A stretch of 64,000 nt of DNA. Origin: Streptomyces sp. B3I8. Its GTDB lineage: Bacteria > Actinomycetota > Actinomycetes > Streptomycetales > Streptomycetaceae. The position numbers and the translations under genes are program-made. The notes under the pieces are model-generated. The model had not been told where the DNA came from. It searched no databases and saw only the letters and a program-made list of their open reading frames with translations. Location of the stretch: assembly GCF_030816915.1 (NCBI RefSeq), contig NZ_JAUSYN010000002.1, positions 3,547,501 to 3,611,500 on the forward strand, read 5' to 3'. Below are positions 28,553 through 37,861 of the stretch, in pieces; the first letter of the stretch is position 1; every line of letters begins with the position of its first letter.

Positions 28553-30079
28553 CTACTGCTTACCGCACAGCGAGACGACCTTCTGCTCCTCCGCCGAGAG
28601 GCTGGGGCCGGGGTTGGCAGTGGGTGTGGTCTTGGACTTGTCCGACGACGCGGTGCTCGACGGATCGGGCGAGGCGTTGGACGCCGGAGAGTGCGTGCTG
28701 GTTCCCTTGCTGCCGTCGGTTCCCTTGTCGCTGTCGGGCTTGGTCTTGTTCTTGCTCTCGGCGTCCTCGCGCGCGGCCTGCTTCTCGCACGCCGTGGCCT
28801 GGACCGCCAGCTCGTCGATCTTCGAACGGGCGTCCGACAGACCGCCTTCGGCGATCGTCGCCTTCACCTGCGTCTGCTGGTACGGCGGCAGGTACTTGAG
28901 TTCGATCTCGGGGTGGTCCTTGTTCACCTTGGACAGGTTCACCCAGGCGAGGTCCTGGCTGATGCCGCGGTACAGCGCCACGTGGTCGCCGTTGGCGCCG
29001 ACGTAGTACTGCGTCTGCGTCCAGCGGTAGCCGCCGTACGCGCTGCCGCCGAGCACGGCGAGCACCAGCAGGGAGTAGACGCTCCGCTTGAGCCACCTGC
29101 GGCCCTTGCGGGGCTTCTCGAAGTCCTCGTCGCTGTAGTCGCCGAAGCTGCCCGCGGGCACGTAGCCGGTGGTGTCGCCGCTGCCGGGCGGGCCGAACTC
29201 GCCGCCGCCCTGGCCCCTGCCCTGCCTGCCCAGACCGGCGGCGCGGCCGGCGGGGGTCTGCATCATGCCGTTGTCCTGCGCGTTGGCCTGGTTCTCGGCG
29301 ACGGCGCCGACCACGACCGGCGTGTCCGAGAGCTGCCCGGCGAGGGTGTCGCCCGCGTCCAGGTCGAGGACGTCGGCGATGATCACGGTGATGTTGTCGG
29401 GGCCGCCGCCGCGCAGCGCGAGCTGGATCAGCTCCTGCACGGTCTCCTGAGGGCCCTGGTAGCTGGCGAGGGTGTCCTCCATCGTCTGGTGCGAGACGAC
29501 GCCGGACAGCCCGTCGGAGCAGATCAGATAGCGGTCGCCGGCCCGCACCTCACGGACGGACAGGTCCGGCTCGACGTGCTCGCTGCTGCCCAGCGCACGC
29601 ATCAGCAGCGACCGCTGCGGGTGCGTGGTCGCCTCCTCCTCGGTGATGCGGCCCTCGTCGACCAGGCGCTGCACCCAGGTGTGGTCCTGCGTGATCTGGG
29701 TCAGCACGCCGTCGCGCAGCAGGTAGGCGCGGGAGTCGCCGACGTGCACCATGCCGAGCCGCTGCCCGGTCCACAGCAGCGCGGTCAGCGTGGTGCCCAT
29801 GCCCTCGAGCTGGGGGTCCTCCTCGACCATGGCGCGCAGCTGGTCGTTGGCGCGCTGCACATAGGTGCCCAGCGAGGTGAGGATGTCCGAGCCGGGGACG
29901 TCGTCGTCCAGGGCGACGATGGTGGAGATCACCTCGGAGGAGGCGACCTCGCCGGCGGCCTGGCCGCCCATGCCGTCCGCGATGGCGAGCAGGCGGGGAC
30001 CGGCGTATCCGGAGTCCTCGTTGCCCTCCCGGATCATGCCCTTGTGCGATCCGGCGGCGAAGCGCAGTGACAGACTCAT
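28553..30079 (-). CDS. pstP: PP2C-family serine/threonine phosphatase
   Basis: 508 residues from ATG 30079, with GTGAGGTG just upstream; an in-frame ATG at 30109 is possible. PP2C metal-binding motifs are EGNEDSGYAG, AIADGMGGQAAGE (~38), HVGDSRAYL, CSDGLSG and GGPDNITVI (~232). After a Gly/Pro-rich linker comes one transmembrane helix (SVYSLLVLAVLGGSAYGGY). An extracellular region of ~130 residues follows, ending in a Ser/Thr/Pro-rich tail. It dephosphorylates PknB and its substrates. It is the phosphatase of the fhaA operon, 27 bp before rodA. Confidence 0.95.
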   Translation of the reverse strand: MSLSLRFAAGSHKGMIREGNEDSGYAGPRLLAIADGMGGQAAGEVASSEVISTIVALDDDVPGSDILTSLGTYVQRANDQLRAMVEEDPQLEGMGTTLTALLWTGQRLGMVHVGDSRAYLLRDGVLTQITQDHTWVQRLVDEGRITEEEATTHPQRSLLMRALGSSEHVEPDLSVREVRAGDRYLICSDGLSGVVSHQTMEDTLASYQGPQETVQELIQLALRGGGPDNITVIIADVLDLDAGDTLAGQLSDTPVVVGAVAENQANAQDNGMMQTPAGRAAGLGRQGRGQGGGEFGPPGSGDTTGYVPAGSFGDYSDEDFEKPRKGRRWLKRSVYSLLVLAVLGGSAYGGYRWTQTQYYVGANGDHVALYRGISQDLAWVNLSKVNKDHPEIELKYLPPYQQTQVKATIAEGGLSDARSKIDELAVQATACEKQAAREDAESKNKTKPDSDKGTDGSKGTSTHSPASNASPDPSSTASSDKSKTTPTANPGPSLSAEEQKVVSLCGKQ

Positions 30080-30207
30080 GCGCACCTCACCCGTCGGCTC
30101 CGGGTACATCCGCACTGTGCCCACCCTCCGGTCGGGAGCGCGCCGGGGACCGGTTCGCGGCCCGCCCCCGCACGCTCGCTCGGCTCGCGCTCATTCATGA
30201 CGTAGCA

Positions 30208-30732
30208 CTACTTCCGCAGCTCGATGACGGTCTTGCCGATGCGGATCGGCGCGCCCAGCGGAATCGGTGTGGGAGTCGTCAGCCGGGTCCGGTCGAGATA
30301 GGTGCCGTTGGTGGAGCCCAGGTCCTCGACGATCCACTGGCCGTCCCGGTCCGGGTAGATCCTCGCGTGCCGGCTGGAGGCGTAGTCGTCGTCCAGCACG
30401 ATCGTGGAGTCGTGTGCCCGGCCGAGGGTGATGGTCTGCCCCTGGAGGGCGACCGTGGTGCCCGTGAGGGTGCCCTCGGAGACGACCAGCTTGGTCGGGG
30501 CGCCGCGGCGCTGTCGGCCGCCGCCGCCCGACTGCTGGCGCTGCGGCGGAGGTGCCGCCGCCTGGCGCTGGGCCTGTTGCTGCGGCTGGCGCCCGGCCTC
30601 CCGGCGCGACCCCCGCTGGGTGACGCGCGTACCGAACAGGTCGCTGCGGATGACCTGCACGGCCACGATCACGAACAGCCACAGTACGGCCAGGAAACCC
30701 AGCCGCATGACCGTGAGGGTCAGCTCTGACAT
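30208..30732 (-). CDS. fhaB: FHA domain protein FhaB (FipA-like)
   Basis: 174 residues. An N-terminal transmembrane helix (VMRLGFLAVLWLFVIVAVQV) is followed by a Gln/Arg-rich linker. The C-terminal FHA domain, residues ~85-170, has GRAHDSTIVLDDDYASSRHA and STNGTYLD. FHA domains bind phosphothreonine, so this protein should recruit PknB-phosphorylated partners at the membrane. It lies 10 bp after fhaA and 128 bp before pstP on the same strand. Confidence 0.93.
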   Translation of the reverse strand: MSELTLTVMRLGFLAVLWLFVIVAVQVIRSDLFGTRVTQRGSRREAGRQPQQQAQRQAAAPPPQRQQSGGGGRQRRGAPTKLVVSEGTLTGTTVALQGQTITLGRAHDSTIVLDDDYASSRHARIYPDRDGQWIVEDLGSTNGTYLDRTRLTTPTPIPLGAPIRIGKTVIELRK

Positions 30733-30742
30733 TGCCCCCGCT

Positions 30743-31594
30743 TCACCCTTCGGCTTGCCGGTAAATGATGGTGGTGCTGCCCACGACGATCCGCGAGCCG
30801 TCGCGGAGCGTAGCGCGGGTGGTGTGCTGTCCGTCCACCACGATGCCGTTGGTGGACCCGAGATCCTGGATCGTCGAGGGCGTTCCGGTCCGGATCTCGC
30901 AGTGCCGGCGGGACACGCCGGGGTCGTCGATCCGCACGTCGGCGTCGGTGCTGCGGCCCAGCACCAGCGTCGGGCGGGAGATCTGATGGCGGGTGCCGTT
31001 GATCTCGATCCAGTGGCGGGTCCGCCCGCCGCCCGCGGGAGCGGACGGCGGCCGGGAGCCGTAGGGCGCGGCGCCGGGACGGCCGCCGGGCGGCGGCGCG
31101 GACGGCATCGGGGGTGCCGCGGCGGGCGCGACGGCCGGCGGATAGCCGTAGCCGCCGCCCGGGGCGCCGCCCGGCCGTGCGGCCGGGGCGGGTCCGCCGC
31201 CGGGGGCCTGCTGGTCGGTGGAGGAGGCGAGGGTGCGGCTGCGGACCCGGTACAGACCGGTGTCCAGGTCCTCGGCCTTCTCCAGGTGCACCTTGATCGT
31301 GCCCATGAAGGTGTAGCGCTGCTGCTTGGCGTAGTCGCGGACCATGCCGGCCAGCTCGTCGCCGAGCTGGCCCGAGTAGGGGCTGAGGCGCTCGTAGTCC
31401 GGCGCGCTCAGCTCCACGATGAAGTCGTTGGGGACGACCGTGCGGTCGCGGTTCCAGATGGTCGCGTTGTTGTCGCACTCGCGCTGCAGCGCGCCCGCGA
31501 TCTCGACCGGCTGGACCTCCGACTTGAACACCTTGGCGAAGGTGCCGTTGACCAGACCTTCGAGACGCTGCTCGAACTTCTTCAGGACTCCCAT
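30743..31594 (-). CDS. fhaA: FhaA: DUF3662 and FHA domain protein
   Basis: 283 residues. Residues 1-120 form the DUF3662 domain (GVLKKFEQRLEGLVNGTFAK, QPVEIAGALQRECDNN). A Gly/Pro/Ala-rich linker follows at ~125-195. The C-terminal FHA domain has LVLGRSTDADVRIDDPGVSR and DLGSTNGIVVDG. In mycobacteria FhaA binds the phosphorylated pseudokinase domain of MviN and restrains peptidoglycan synthesis. The same role here is inference. It is the first gene of the minus-strand operon; GGAGGTGCC precedes its ATG. Confidence 0.95.
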   Translation of the reverse strand: MGVLKKFEQRLEGLVNGTFAKVFKSEVQPVEIAGALQRECDNNATIWNRDRTVVPNDFIVELSAPDYERLSPYSGQLGDELAGMVRDYAKQQRYTFMGTIKVHLEKAEDLDTGLYRVRSRTLASSTDQQAPGGGPAPAARPGGAPGGGYGYPPAVAPAAAPPMPSAPPPGGRPGAAPYGSRPPSAPAGGGRTRHWIEINGTRHQISRPTLVLGRSTDADVRIDDPGVSRRHCEIRTGTPSTIQDLGSTNGIVVDGQHTTRATLRDGSRIVVGSTTIIYRQAEG

Positions 31595-32082
31595 GGGGCA
31601 CCTCCTCCGTCGTTGCCGCTCTGTGCTGCCGGGTACCGCCGGTGCGGCTCGCGCCGCCCGTGTTGCTCGTACTGCTTACTGATCGTATCCACGCGCCGGG
31701 AAATCGGCTGGTTCCCCCTGTCGGCCCGGTCGAAGGATGTCGCGACGTCCGAGGTCCCGGTGGACCGGATTCCCGGTACGGCCCCTCTTCGAACTCCTCA
31801 CGGGCGGTGTCCCGCAGGGGGATCGTAGAGGCGGCCGGAGACCAGTGTCCCGCACCCGGCTGTGGAGCTCGCCCGGCTTCTGTGGAGATGCGCGGGACCG
31901 GTACGAGGTTGATACGTGAAACGGGACGCGTTGACACGGAAGCGGGCGGAGGGGAGCCGGGACGGACCGGACACGGCGGCGCGGAACGGGCCCGCCGGGA
32001 CGGCGCGGGGGCGTCCCGAACGGGTGCGGGGCGGGCTCCCGGGGGCGTCCGCCAGAGGCCTTCGGGGGCGGGGAAAGCGAGG
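31595..32082. promoter_or_regulatory. Intergenic region between fhaA and tRNA-Leu
   Basis: About 490 bp with no convincing gene on either strand. The fhaA end should hold its promoter; reading the minus strand, GATACGATCAG at about 31682-31692 offers a TACGAT -10. No further structured element is visible. Confidence 0.35.
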
Positions 32083-32111
32083 TGAACGCACCCTCGACGG
32101 CGTGCTAATCT
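32083..32111 (+). promoter_or_regulatory. Promoter of tRNA-Leu
   Basis: TGAACG (32083-32088) and TAATCT (32106-32111) are 17 bp apart, 60 bp before the tRNA. The -10 is the same as for tRNA-Ile. Confidence 0.5.
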
Positions 32112-32170
32112 TCTGCATGTCGGACGGCGCGGCGCCACGAAAAGGCCGCAGCCCGAAGGCAACACCCAAT

Positions 32171-32257
32171 GCGCGGGTGGCGGAATAGGCAGACGCGCTG
32201 GATTCAGGTTCCAGTGCCCGAAAGGGCGTGGGGGTTCAACTCCCCCCTCGCGCACCA
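32171..32257 (+). tRNA. tRNA-Leu (anticodon CAG)
   Basis: The acceptor GCGCGGG (32171-32177) pairs with CTCGCGC (32247-32253), with discriminator A32254 and encoded CCA 32255-32257. The anticodon loop TTCAGGT carries CAG. The long variable arm (TGCCCGAAAGGGCGT) is typical of class II tRNA-Leu. Confidence 0.96.
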
Positions 32258-32259
32258 TA

Positions 32260-32296
32260 CGAAGCGGGCGGCATCCTCAGGATGCCGCCCGCTTCG
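32260..32296 (+). terminator. Terminator after tRNA-Leu
   Basis: CGAAGCGGGCGGCATCC (32260-32276) pairs perfectly with GGATGCCGCCCGCTTCG (32280-32296) around TCA, directly after the CCA end. Confidence 0.85.
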
Positions 32297-32501
32297 TCGT
32301 GTCCGCACCTTCTCCGGTGCGGCGAGTGCGCGAGTGCGCGGTCCCGGGGGTGGGTCGGGCGGGTGCTGTGAGTAATGTCTCAGCAGCAAGCCGTGGTGGA
32401 CGGCGGCGGGCGGGGATCTCGAGCGCGGGCGTGACGCGGGAGCGTGACCCCGGTTGTACGGTCGCCGCGTCGATTCGGTGTTCGTGGTGGAGGCGGTCGG
32501 G

Positions 32502-33965
32502 ATGACCGGTAGTGAAGTGGAGACGGCGGGCGCGGAGGCCGGGGCGGCCGAGGCCGGCGTGACGGCTGCGCCGGCCGGGTCGGTTCGGATCCCCTCGGTG
32601 CGCGGGTTCGCCCCGCGGTCCGCGCCGGGGTCGCCCAAGAAGGAGGGCAAGGCGCTGCGCGACCGGGTGCCGCGCGCCGCCCACGCCGCGTACGAGGCCC
32701 ACCCGGACCGGCCGGACGCGGTGAGCGCCGTGGAGGAGTCGGGGCGCGACCGGATTCCCGAGCTCACCCCGATACGGGTCGGCAGGATGACGGCGTCGCC
32801 GTTCGCCTTCCTGCGCGGCTCGGCGGGTCTGATGGCCCACGACCTCGCCCGCACCCCGGCCACCGGCATCGGCGCCCAGATCTGCGGCGACGCCCACGCG
32901 GCCAACTTCGGCCTGTACGCCGACGCGCGCGGCGGACTCGTCATCGACCTCAACGACTTCGACGAGACGGCGTTCGGCCCCTGGGAGTGGGACCTCAAGC
33001 GGCTCGTCACCTCGCTGGTGCTCGCCGGACGCGAGGCCGGCGCCGACGAGGACGCGTGCGCCGCGGCCGCGCGGGACGCGGCGGTCGCCTACCGGCGCAC
33101 CATGCGGCTGCTGGCGAAGATGCCGGTGCTGGACGCCTGGAACGCCATCGCCGACGAGGAGCTCGTCTCCCACACCGACGCGCACGACCTGCTCGGCACC
33201 CTGGAACGGGTCGCGAAGAAGGCCCGCGCCAACACCAGCGGCCGGTTCGCCGCGAAGTCCACCGAGGACGACGGGGACGGCGGCCGGCGCTTCACCGAGG
33301 CGCTGCCGGTGCTGCGCCGGGTGCCCGACGCGGAGGCGGCGGCCGTGGCGGCGTCGCTGGCGGAGTACCTGACGACGCTGCCGGAGGACCGGCTGCCGCT
33401 GCTCGCCCGGTACGCGGTCCACGACGTGGCGTTCCGCGTCGTCGGTACGGGCAGCGTGGGCACGCGGTCCTACGTCGTGCTGCTCCTGGACCACCGGGGC
33501 GAGCCGCTGGTGCTCCAGGTGAAGGAGGCGCGCCCCTCGGTGCTCCTGCCGCACCTGACGGCGGCCGGGCACGCCGTGCCGGAGGTGCCGCACGAGGGGC
33601 GGCGGGTGGTGCTCGGGCAGAAGCGGATGCAGGTCGTCAGCGACATTCTGCTGGGCTGGACGACGGTGGAGGGGCGGCCGTTCCAGGTGCGGCAGTTCCG
33701 CAACCGCAAGGGCAGCGTGGATCCCGCGGCGCTCGCCGCGGACCAGCTCGACGACTACGGACGGATGACCGGCGCGCTGCTGGCCCGCGCCCACACGCAC
33801 AGCGCGGACCCGCGGCTGATCGCGGGGTACTGCGGCAAGAACGAGGAACTGGACGAGGCGCTGGCCGCGTTCGCCGTCGCCTACGCGGACGGGGTGGAAC
33901 GGGGCCACGCGGCACTGGTGGCGGCGGTGGCAGCCGGCCGCGTGCCGGCGGAGCGGGGTGTCTGA
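32502..33965 (+). CDS. DUF2252 family protein
   Basis: 487 residues from ATG 32502, which has GGAGGCGG upstream; TTG 32454 is a longer but weaker start. The DUF2252 domain shows MTASPFAFLRGSAGLMAHDL, ICGDAHAANFG, IDLNDFDETAFGPWEWDLKR and RQFRNRKGSVDP. The fold is related to aminoglycoside phosphotransferase-like kinases: HAANFG resembles the catalytic loop and DLNDFDE the Mg site. The substrate is unknown. It is cytosolic and apparently monocistronic, with 284 bp to the next gene (33966-34249, nothing recognised). Confidence 0.9.
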   Translation: MTGSEVETAGAEAGAAEAGVTAAPAGSVRIPSVRGFAPRSAPGSPKKEGKALRDRVPRAAHAAYEAHPDRPDAVSAVEESGRDRIPELTPIRVGRMTASPFAFLRGSAGLMAHDLARTPATGIGAQICGDAHAANFGLYADARGGLVIDLNDFDETAFGPWEWDLKRLVTSLVLAGREAGADEDACAAAARDAAVAYRRTMRLLAKMPVLDAWNAIADEELVSHTDAHDLLGTLERVAKKARANTSGRFAAKSTEDDGDGGRRFTEALPVLRRVPDAEAAAVAASLAEYLTTLPEDRLPLLARYAVHDVAFRVVGTGSVGTRSYVVLLLDHRGEPLVLQVKEARPSVLLPHLTAAGHAVPEVPHEGRRVVLGQKRMQVVSDILLGWTTVEGRPFQVRQFRNRKGSVDPAALAADQLDDYGRMTGALLARAHTHSADPRLIAGYCGKNEELDEALAAFAVAYADGVERGHAALVAAVAAGRVPAERGV

Positions 33966-34249
33966 CCCGGCGGGGCTCCGCCCCGTTTCGCGCGGTTTCC
34001 CGCCCTGAGGTCTCTCCCGTGATCCCCGGCGAGGACAGGTGCGGAGCCGCCCGTCGCCGGCGCGGGGCCGCGCCCTGGCGCCCGAGGGCTCGGGAACGCC
34101 GGCCGCGTGGCGGGCGCGGGTACGTCGTGGCTGGTCGCGCAGTTCCCCGCGCCCCTTCCGGGCGCGCGGGGCGGTGCCGATGTGTGGCCCCGCCGCGTGG
34201 GTGCCGTTCTTTTGGCGGGCCGGGGCCGGTCGTGTCTTACGCTGGGTGG

Positions 34250-35083
34250 GTGACGACGCCCGAAGCCGAGCCCACCGCATCCGAACCGTCGGCTGACGGT
34301 TCGTCCGAACCGCGCCCGGAGGACCGGCTCGAGCGGGCCGTCAGGGCGGCGGAGAACGCCCTGATCGAGTACGAGATCGCCGTCGACACCTTCCGCATCG
34401 AGGTCGAGAACTTCTCCCGGCTGCACCACCAGAAGCTCGGCCCGATGTACACCCGCCTCGACGAACTCGACGCCGAGATCGCCGAGGCCAAGGCGGCCCG
34501 CACCGGTGACCCCGAGGACCGTCGCGCCGCCGACGAGGCACGCGCCCGGGTCATGCCCATGCCCGGCGTCGAGGAACTGTTCCACGGCTGGATGGACGGC
34601 GACGGCCTCTTCCCCGAGGCCGCCGCGATGCTCACCGACCAGCCCGTACGGCCGCCCGAGCGGGTCCGCCCCAGCGAGGAGGCCCGCCGGCGGTACCGCG
34701 AACTCGCCCGCAAGGCGCACCCCGACCTCGCCCAGGAGGACGACGAGCGCAAGCGCCGCGAGGAGTTCCTCACCCGGGTCAACGCCGCGTACGCCCGCGG
34801 CGACGAGGCACAGCTGCGGGAGCTCGCCGAGGAGTGGGCGGCCGGCCCGGCCCCCGCGGAGCGCGGACCGAGCCGCAGCGAGGAGCTGTACGCCCGGCTG
34901 GAGTGGCTCGCCCAGCGCAAGGAGCTGCTCACGGTGGTCGCGCGCGAGCTGGAGGAGAGCGCGATCGGGTCGATGCTGAAGATCGCCCCCGACGACCCCG
35001 ACCGCCTCCTCGACGAGGTCGCCGAACAGCTCCTGGCCCAGGTCGCCGAGCGCGAGACCGAACTGGCCCGCTGGCGCGACTGA
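34250..35083 (+). CDS. J domain-containing protein
   Basis: 277 residues from GTG 34250. A helical coiled-coil region (LERAVRAAENALIEYEIAVD) occupies ~25-110. A J-domain follows at ~145-185: RRRYRELARKAHPDLAQEDD with the HPD motif, then EFLTRVNAAYARGDEAQLRE. A helical tail ends RETELARWRD. J-domains stimulate DnaK ATPase, so this may be a specialised co-chaperone, but no zinc-finger or client domain is present. TACGCT (34238-34243) ends 6 bp before the GTG, suggesting a leaderless transcript. Confidence 0.82.
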   Translation: MTTPEAEPTASEPSADGSSEPRPEDRLERAVRAAENALIEYEIAVDTFRIEVENFSRLHHQKLGPMYTRLDELDAEIAEAKAARTGDPEDRRAADEARARVMPMPGVEELFHGWMDGDGLFPEAAAMLTDQPVRPPERVRPSEEARRRYRELARKAHPDLAQEDDERKRREEFLTRVNAAYARGDEAQLRELAEEWAAGPAPAERGPSRSEELYARLEWLAQRKELLTVVARELEESAIGSMLKIAPDDPDRLLDEVAEQLLAQVAERETELARWRD

Positions 35084-35147
35084 GCCCGTACGGCGCCCCT
35101 CGGGGGACGCCGTACGCCCGGCGGACCGGTCCGGTAGCGTCGGGGCC

Positions 35148-35495
35148 ATGCCTTTCGGATCTGGTGTACCCACGGTCGAGGTCGCGGACCTCAAGGACGA
35201 CGACTTCCTGCTGGACGTCCGCGAGGACGACGAGTGGCAGGCGGGTCATGCCGCCGGGGCGCTGCACATCCCCCTCAGCGACTTCGTGGCCCGCTACGGC
35301 GAACTCACCGAGGCCGCGCCGCAGGACGGCCGGATCCACGTGATCTGCCGCTCGGGCGGACGCTCGGCCCAGGTCACCATGTACCTCGCCCAGCAGGGCG
35401 TGGACGCGGTCAACGTCGACGGCGGCATGCAGGCGTGGGCGGCGGGCGGCCGCCCGGTCGTGGACGACAAGGGTGAGCCGGGCTTCGTGCTGTAG
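35148..35495 (+). CDS. Rhodanese-like domain protein
   Basis: 115 residues forming one rhodanese domain. DDDFLLDVREDDEWQAGHA is the CH2A-like start, AGALHIPLSDF follows, and the active loop is ICRSGGRSAQ with the catalytic Cys at about residue 67. The six-residue loop CRSGGR fits sulfurtransferase rather than phosphatase activity. TAGCGT (35135-35140) ends 7 bp before the ATG, so the mRNA may be leaderless. It is cytosolic; its physiological sulfur donor is unknown. Confidence 0.93.
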   Translation: MPFGSGVPTVEVADLKDDDFLLDVREDDEWQAGHAAGALHIPLSDFVARYGELTEAAPQDGRIHVICRSGGRSAQVTMYLAQQGVDAVNVDGGMQAWAAGGRPVVDDKGEPGFVL

Positions 35496-35661
35496 ACCGA
35501 CCGGAACCTTCCCGCGGACGCTCCCGGCGTCGCCCGCGGTGACCGCCCAGTCCCCGGAGCTGTGCGGGACGGGTGGGGCTGAGTACCGTTCCGGTGCGAA
35601 CGGGCGGGCGCCGGTGGCACCGGCGCCCGGCGGGACACGACTGCTGGGGAGACGGGGCGGA

Positions 35662-36542
35662 ATGGACAGGTACGACGAGGGCGCGCACCCACGGCGGGCG
35701 GCGGCCACCCCCGACGACCATCCACTCCCGTCGGCCGACGCCTCCGATGGCTCCGACGCCTCCGACGGCCCGCCTCCGTCGGGGGGCGCTTCCGAGGGCC
35801 CGCCTCCGTCGGCCGATGCCCCTGACGGGACGCCTCCGTCGGCGGACGGTCCGCCCGTCGGCGCTTCCGACGTCCCCGACCACGCCCCCGCCGGGATCAC
35901 CGCGCTCTCGTTGCGCTACCAGATAGCCGCCGCGCTCGCGCTCGCCGTCGTCGCGGTCGGTGCGCTCGTGCACCTGGGCATGGTGTTCCTGCACGTCGCG
36001 CCCTCCAACACGCTGACCAAGCAGCACGGCCGGGCCGTGGACGACTGGATCTACCCCGAGTTCGAGCAGAACTGGAAGCTGTTCGCGCCCAACCCGCTGC
36101 AGCAGAACATCGACGTCCAGGTCCGCGTCGACCTCCGTACCGGCGAGGGCGGCGTGCGCACCACCGGCTGGTACGACCTCTCCGCGCTCGACGGAGCCGA
36201 CATCCGCCACAATCCGCTGCCGAGCCACACCCAGCAGAACGAACTGCGGCGGGCCTGGGACTTCTACTCCTCCTCGCACGACAACGCGAACCGCCCGTCC
36301 GGTCTGCGCGGCGAGCTCTCCGAGAGCTATCTGCGCCGTATCGTCGCGCGCCGCGTGGACCGGTTGTCGGCGGAGGTCCGCGAGGGCACCGTCGAGCGTG
36401 TCCAGTTGCGGTCCAGTACGAGCAACGTCCAGCCGCCCTCGTGGAGTGCGGAGAAGGTCTCCGACGCCCCGGTCTACCGGGTGCTCCCCTGGTGGACGCT
36501 GTCCAGGAACGAAACGACGTCGGGACGGGGGCGGACGCCTGA
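35662..36542 (+). CDS. DUF5819 family membrane protein (probable frameshift at the 3' end)
   Basis: The first ~80 residues are a low-complexity repeat (GPPPSGGASEGPPPSADAPD). One transmembrane helix (IAAALALAVVAVGALVHLGM) follows. The DUF5819 domain has DWIYPEFEQNWKLFAPNPLQ and QVRVDLRTGEGG, and ends near YRVLPWWTLSRNE. After that the frame has no stop until 38682. One extra G in the G-run at 36526-36531 would give GADA and a stop at TGA 36540-36542, overlapping the next ATG (TGATG). The coordinates given assume that native end. As written, the ORF would run through the HTTM gene out of frame and join TrmH in frame. It may be a real frameshift or a sequencing error. Confidence 0.8.
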
Positions 36543-37861
36543 TGGCCCGCGACGACACGGCCGGCCACGGAACGGCCCGCGAGACCGTGAGCCGCGAGCA
36601 GGACAGGGCGCCCGGCACCGTGCACGGTGCGCCCGCGCCGGGGCGCCGGCTGTCCGCCTCCCTCGCGCGGGGGATCGCCCGGACCACCGCGACCTCGTTC
36701 GGCCCGTACCAGAGCGCGGTCGTCCGGATCGGGTTCTCCTTCACCTGGCTGCTGTTCCTGCTGCGCGAGTTCCCGCACCGGGACGAGCTGTACGGGCCCG
36801 ACGGGCCCTGGAGCCAGGAGCTGGCCGAGCGGCTGATCGCGCAGAACCATGCCTTCACCGTGCTGATCTGGGCCGACGGCCGCGCCTGGTTCGAGCTCGT
36901 CTACGCGCTGGCCGCGCTGTCCAGCGTCGCCCTGCTGCTGGGCCTGCGCACCCGCGCGGCGTCCGTGCTGTTCATGGTGGGCGTGCTGTCGCTGCAGAAC
37001 CGCAGCGTTTTCATGGGCGACGGCGGCGACAACGTCGTCCACCTCATGTCGATCTACCTGGTGTTCACGCGGTGCGCCCAGGTGTGGTCCCTGGACGCGC
37101 GCCGGGAGCGGCGGGCCCGCGCCGCCCGCGCGCGGGGCGAGGCACCGGCGGCGGACCGGGCCGGCCCCGCCCTGTGGGCCGTACTGGGTCTCGCGCTCGC
37201 CGTGGCGAGCGCTGCCGGGAAGCTCACCGTCGGCTGGGCGGTCGTGTTCTGGGGGCTGTGGGCCGTACAGGGACTGTGGTGGTACGTCGGCCGCCGGGCG
37301 CCGCACGGCGAGCCGCGCATCCTGCTGGACGTCGTCGCCAACCTCGCGCACAACGCCGCGCTGCTCGTGATCATGGTCGAGGCGTGTCTGATCTACTCGA
37401 CCGCCGGCTGGTACAAGATCCAGGGCTCGCGCTGGCAGGACGGCACCGCCGTCTACTACCCGCTGCACCTGGACTACTTCTCGCCCTGGCCCGAGCTCTC
37501 GCAGGTACTGGCGGCCGGCGGGGTGATGGTCATGCTGGTGACCTACGGCACGGTGATCGCCCAGGTCGCGTTCCCGTTCACCCTGCTCGACCGGCGGGTC
37601 AAGAACGGGCTGCTGGTGCTCATGATGACCGAGCACGCGGCGATCGCCGTGCTGCTCGGGCTGCCGTTCTTCTCGCTGGCGATGATCGCCGCGGACGCGG
37701 TGTTCCTGCCGACGTCCTTCCTGCGGCGCGTCGGCGGGTGGGCGCTGCGGGGGCGGTGGGCGCTGTCCGCCCGCCTCGGCCGCAGGGAGGCCGGGGCGGC
37801 CGTGCCCCGGCAGCGCGCGGCGGAGCAGGGTGCCGAGACGCACGTAGGCTCGACGGCATGA
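36542..37861 (+). CDS. HTTM domain membrane protein
   Basis: 439 residues from ATG 36542. Multiple transmembrane helices include VRIGFSFTWLLFLLREFPHR, WFELVYALAALSSVALLLGL and ALWAVLGLALAVASAAG. HTTM (vitamin-K-dependent carboxylase N-terminal-like) signatures include MGDGGDNVVHLMSIYLVFTR and STAGWYKIQGSRWQDGTAVY. There is no C-terminal carboxylase domain. It overlaps both neighbours (TGATG with DUF5819, ATGA with TrmH), so the three form a tight operon. DUF5819 and HTTM genes are often adjacent in actinobacteria, which suggests one membrane complex of unknown role (inference). Confidence 0.9.
   Translation: MARDDTAGHGTARETVSREQDRAPGTVHGAPAPGRRLSASLARGIARTTATSFGPYQSAVVRIGFSFTWLLFLLREFPHRDELYGPDGPWSQELAERLIAQNHAFTVLIWADGRAWFELVYALAALSSVALLLGLRTRAASVLFMVGVLSLQNRSVFMGDGGDNVVHLMSIYLVFTRCAQVWSLDARRERRARAARARGEAPAADRAGPALWAVLGLALAVASAAGKLTVGWAVVFWGLWAVQGLWWYVGRRAPHGEPRILLDVVANLAHNAALLVIMVEACLIYSTAGWYKIQGSRWQDGTAVYYPLHLDYFSPWPELSQVLAAGGVMVMLVTYGTVIAQVAFPFTLLDRRVKNGLLVLMMTEHAAIAVLLGLPFFSLAMIAADAVFLPTSFLRRVGGWALRGRWALSARLGRREAGAAVPRQRAAEQGAETHVGSTA

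Noticed and set aside
31900..31922. ATACGTGAAAC as part of a parS site
   Set aside because: Only one half matches the consensus and the palindrome is absent.
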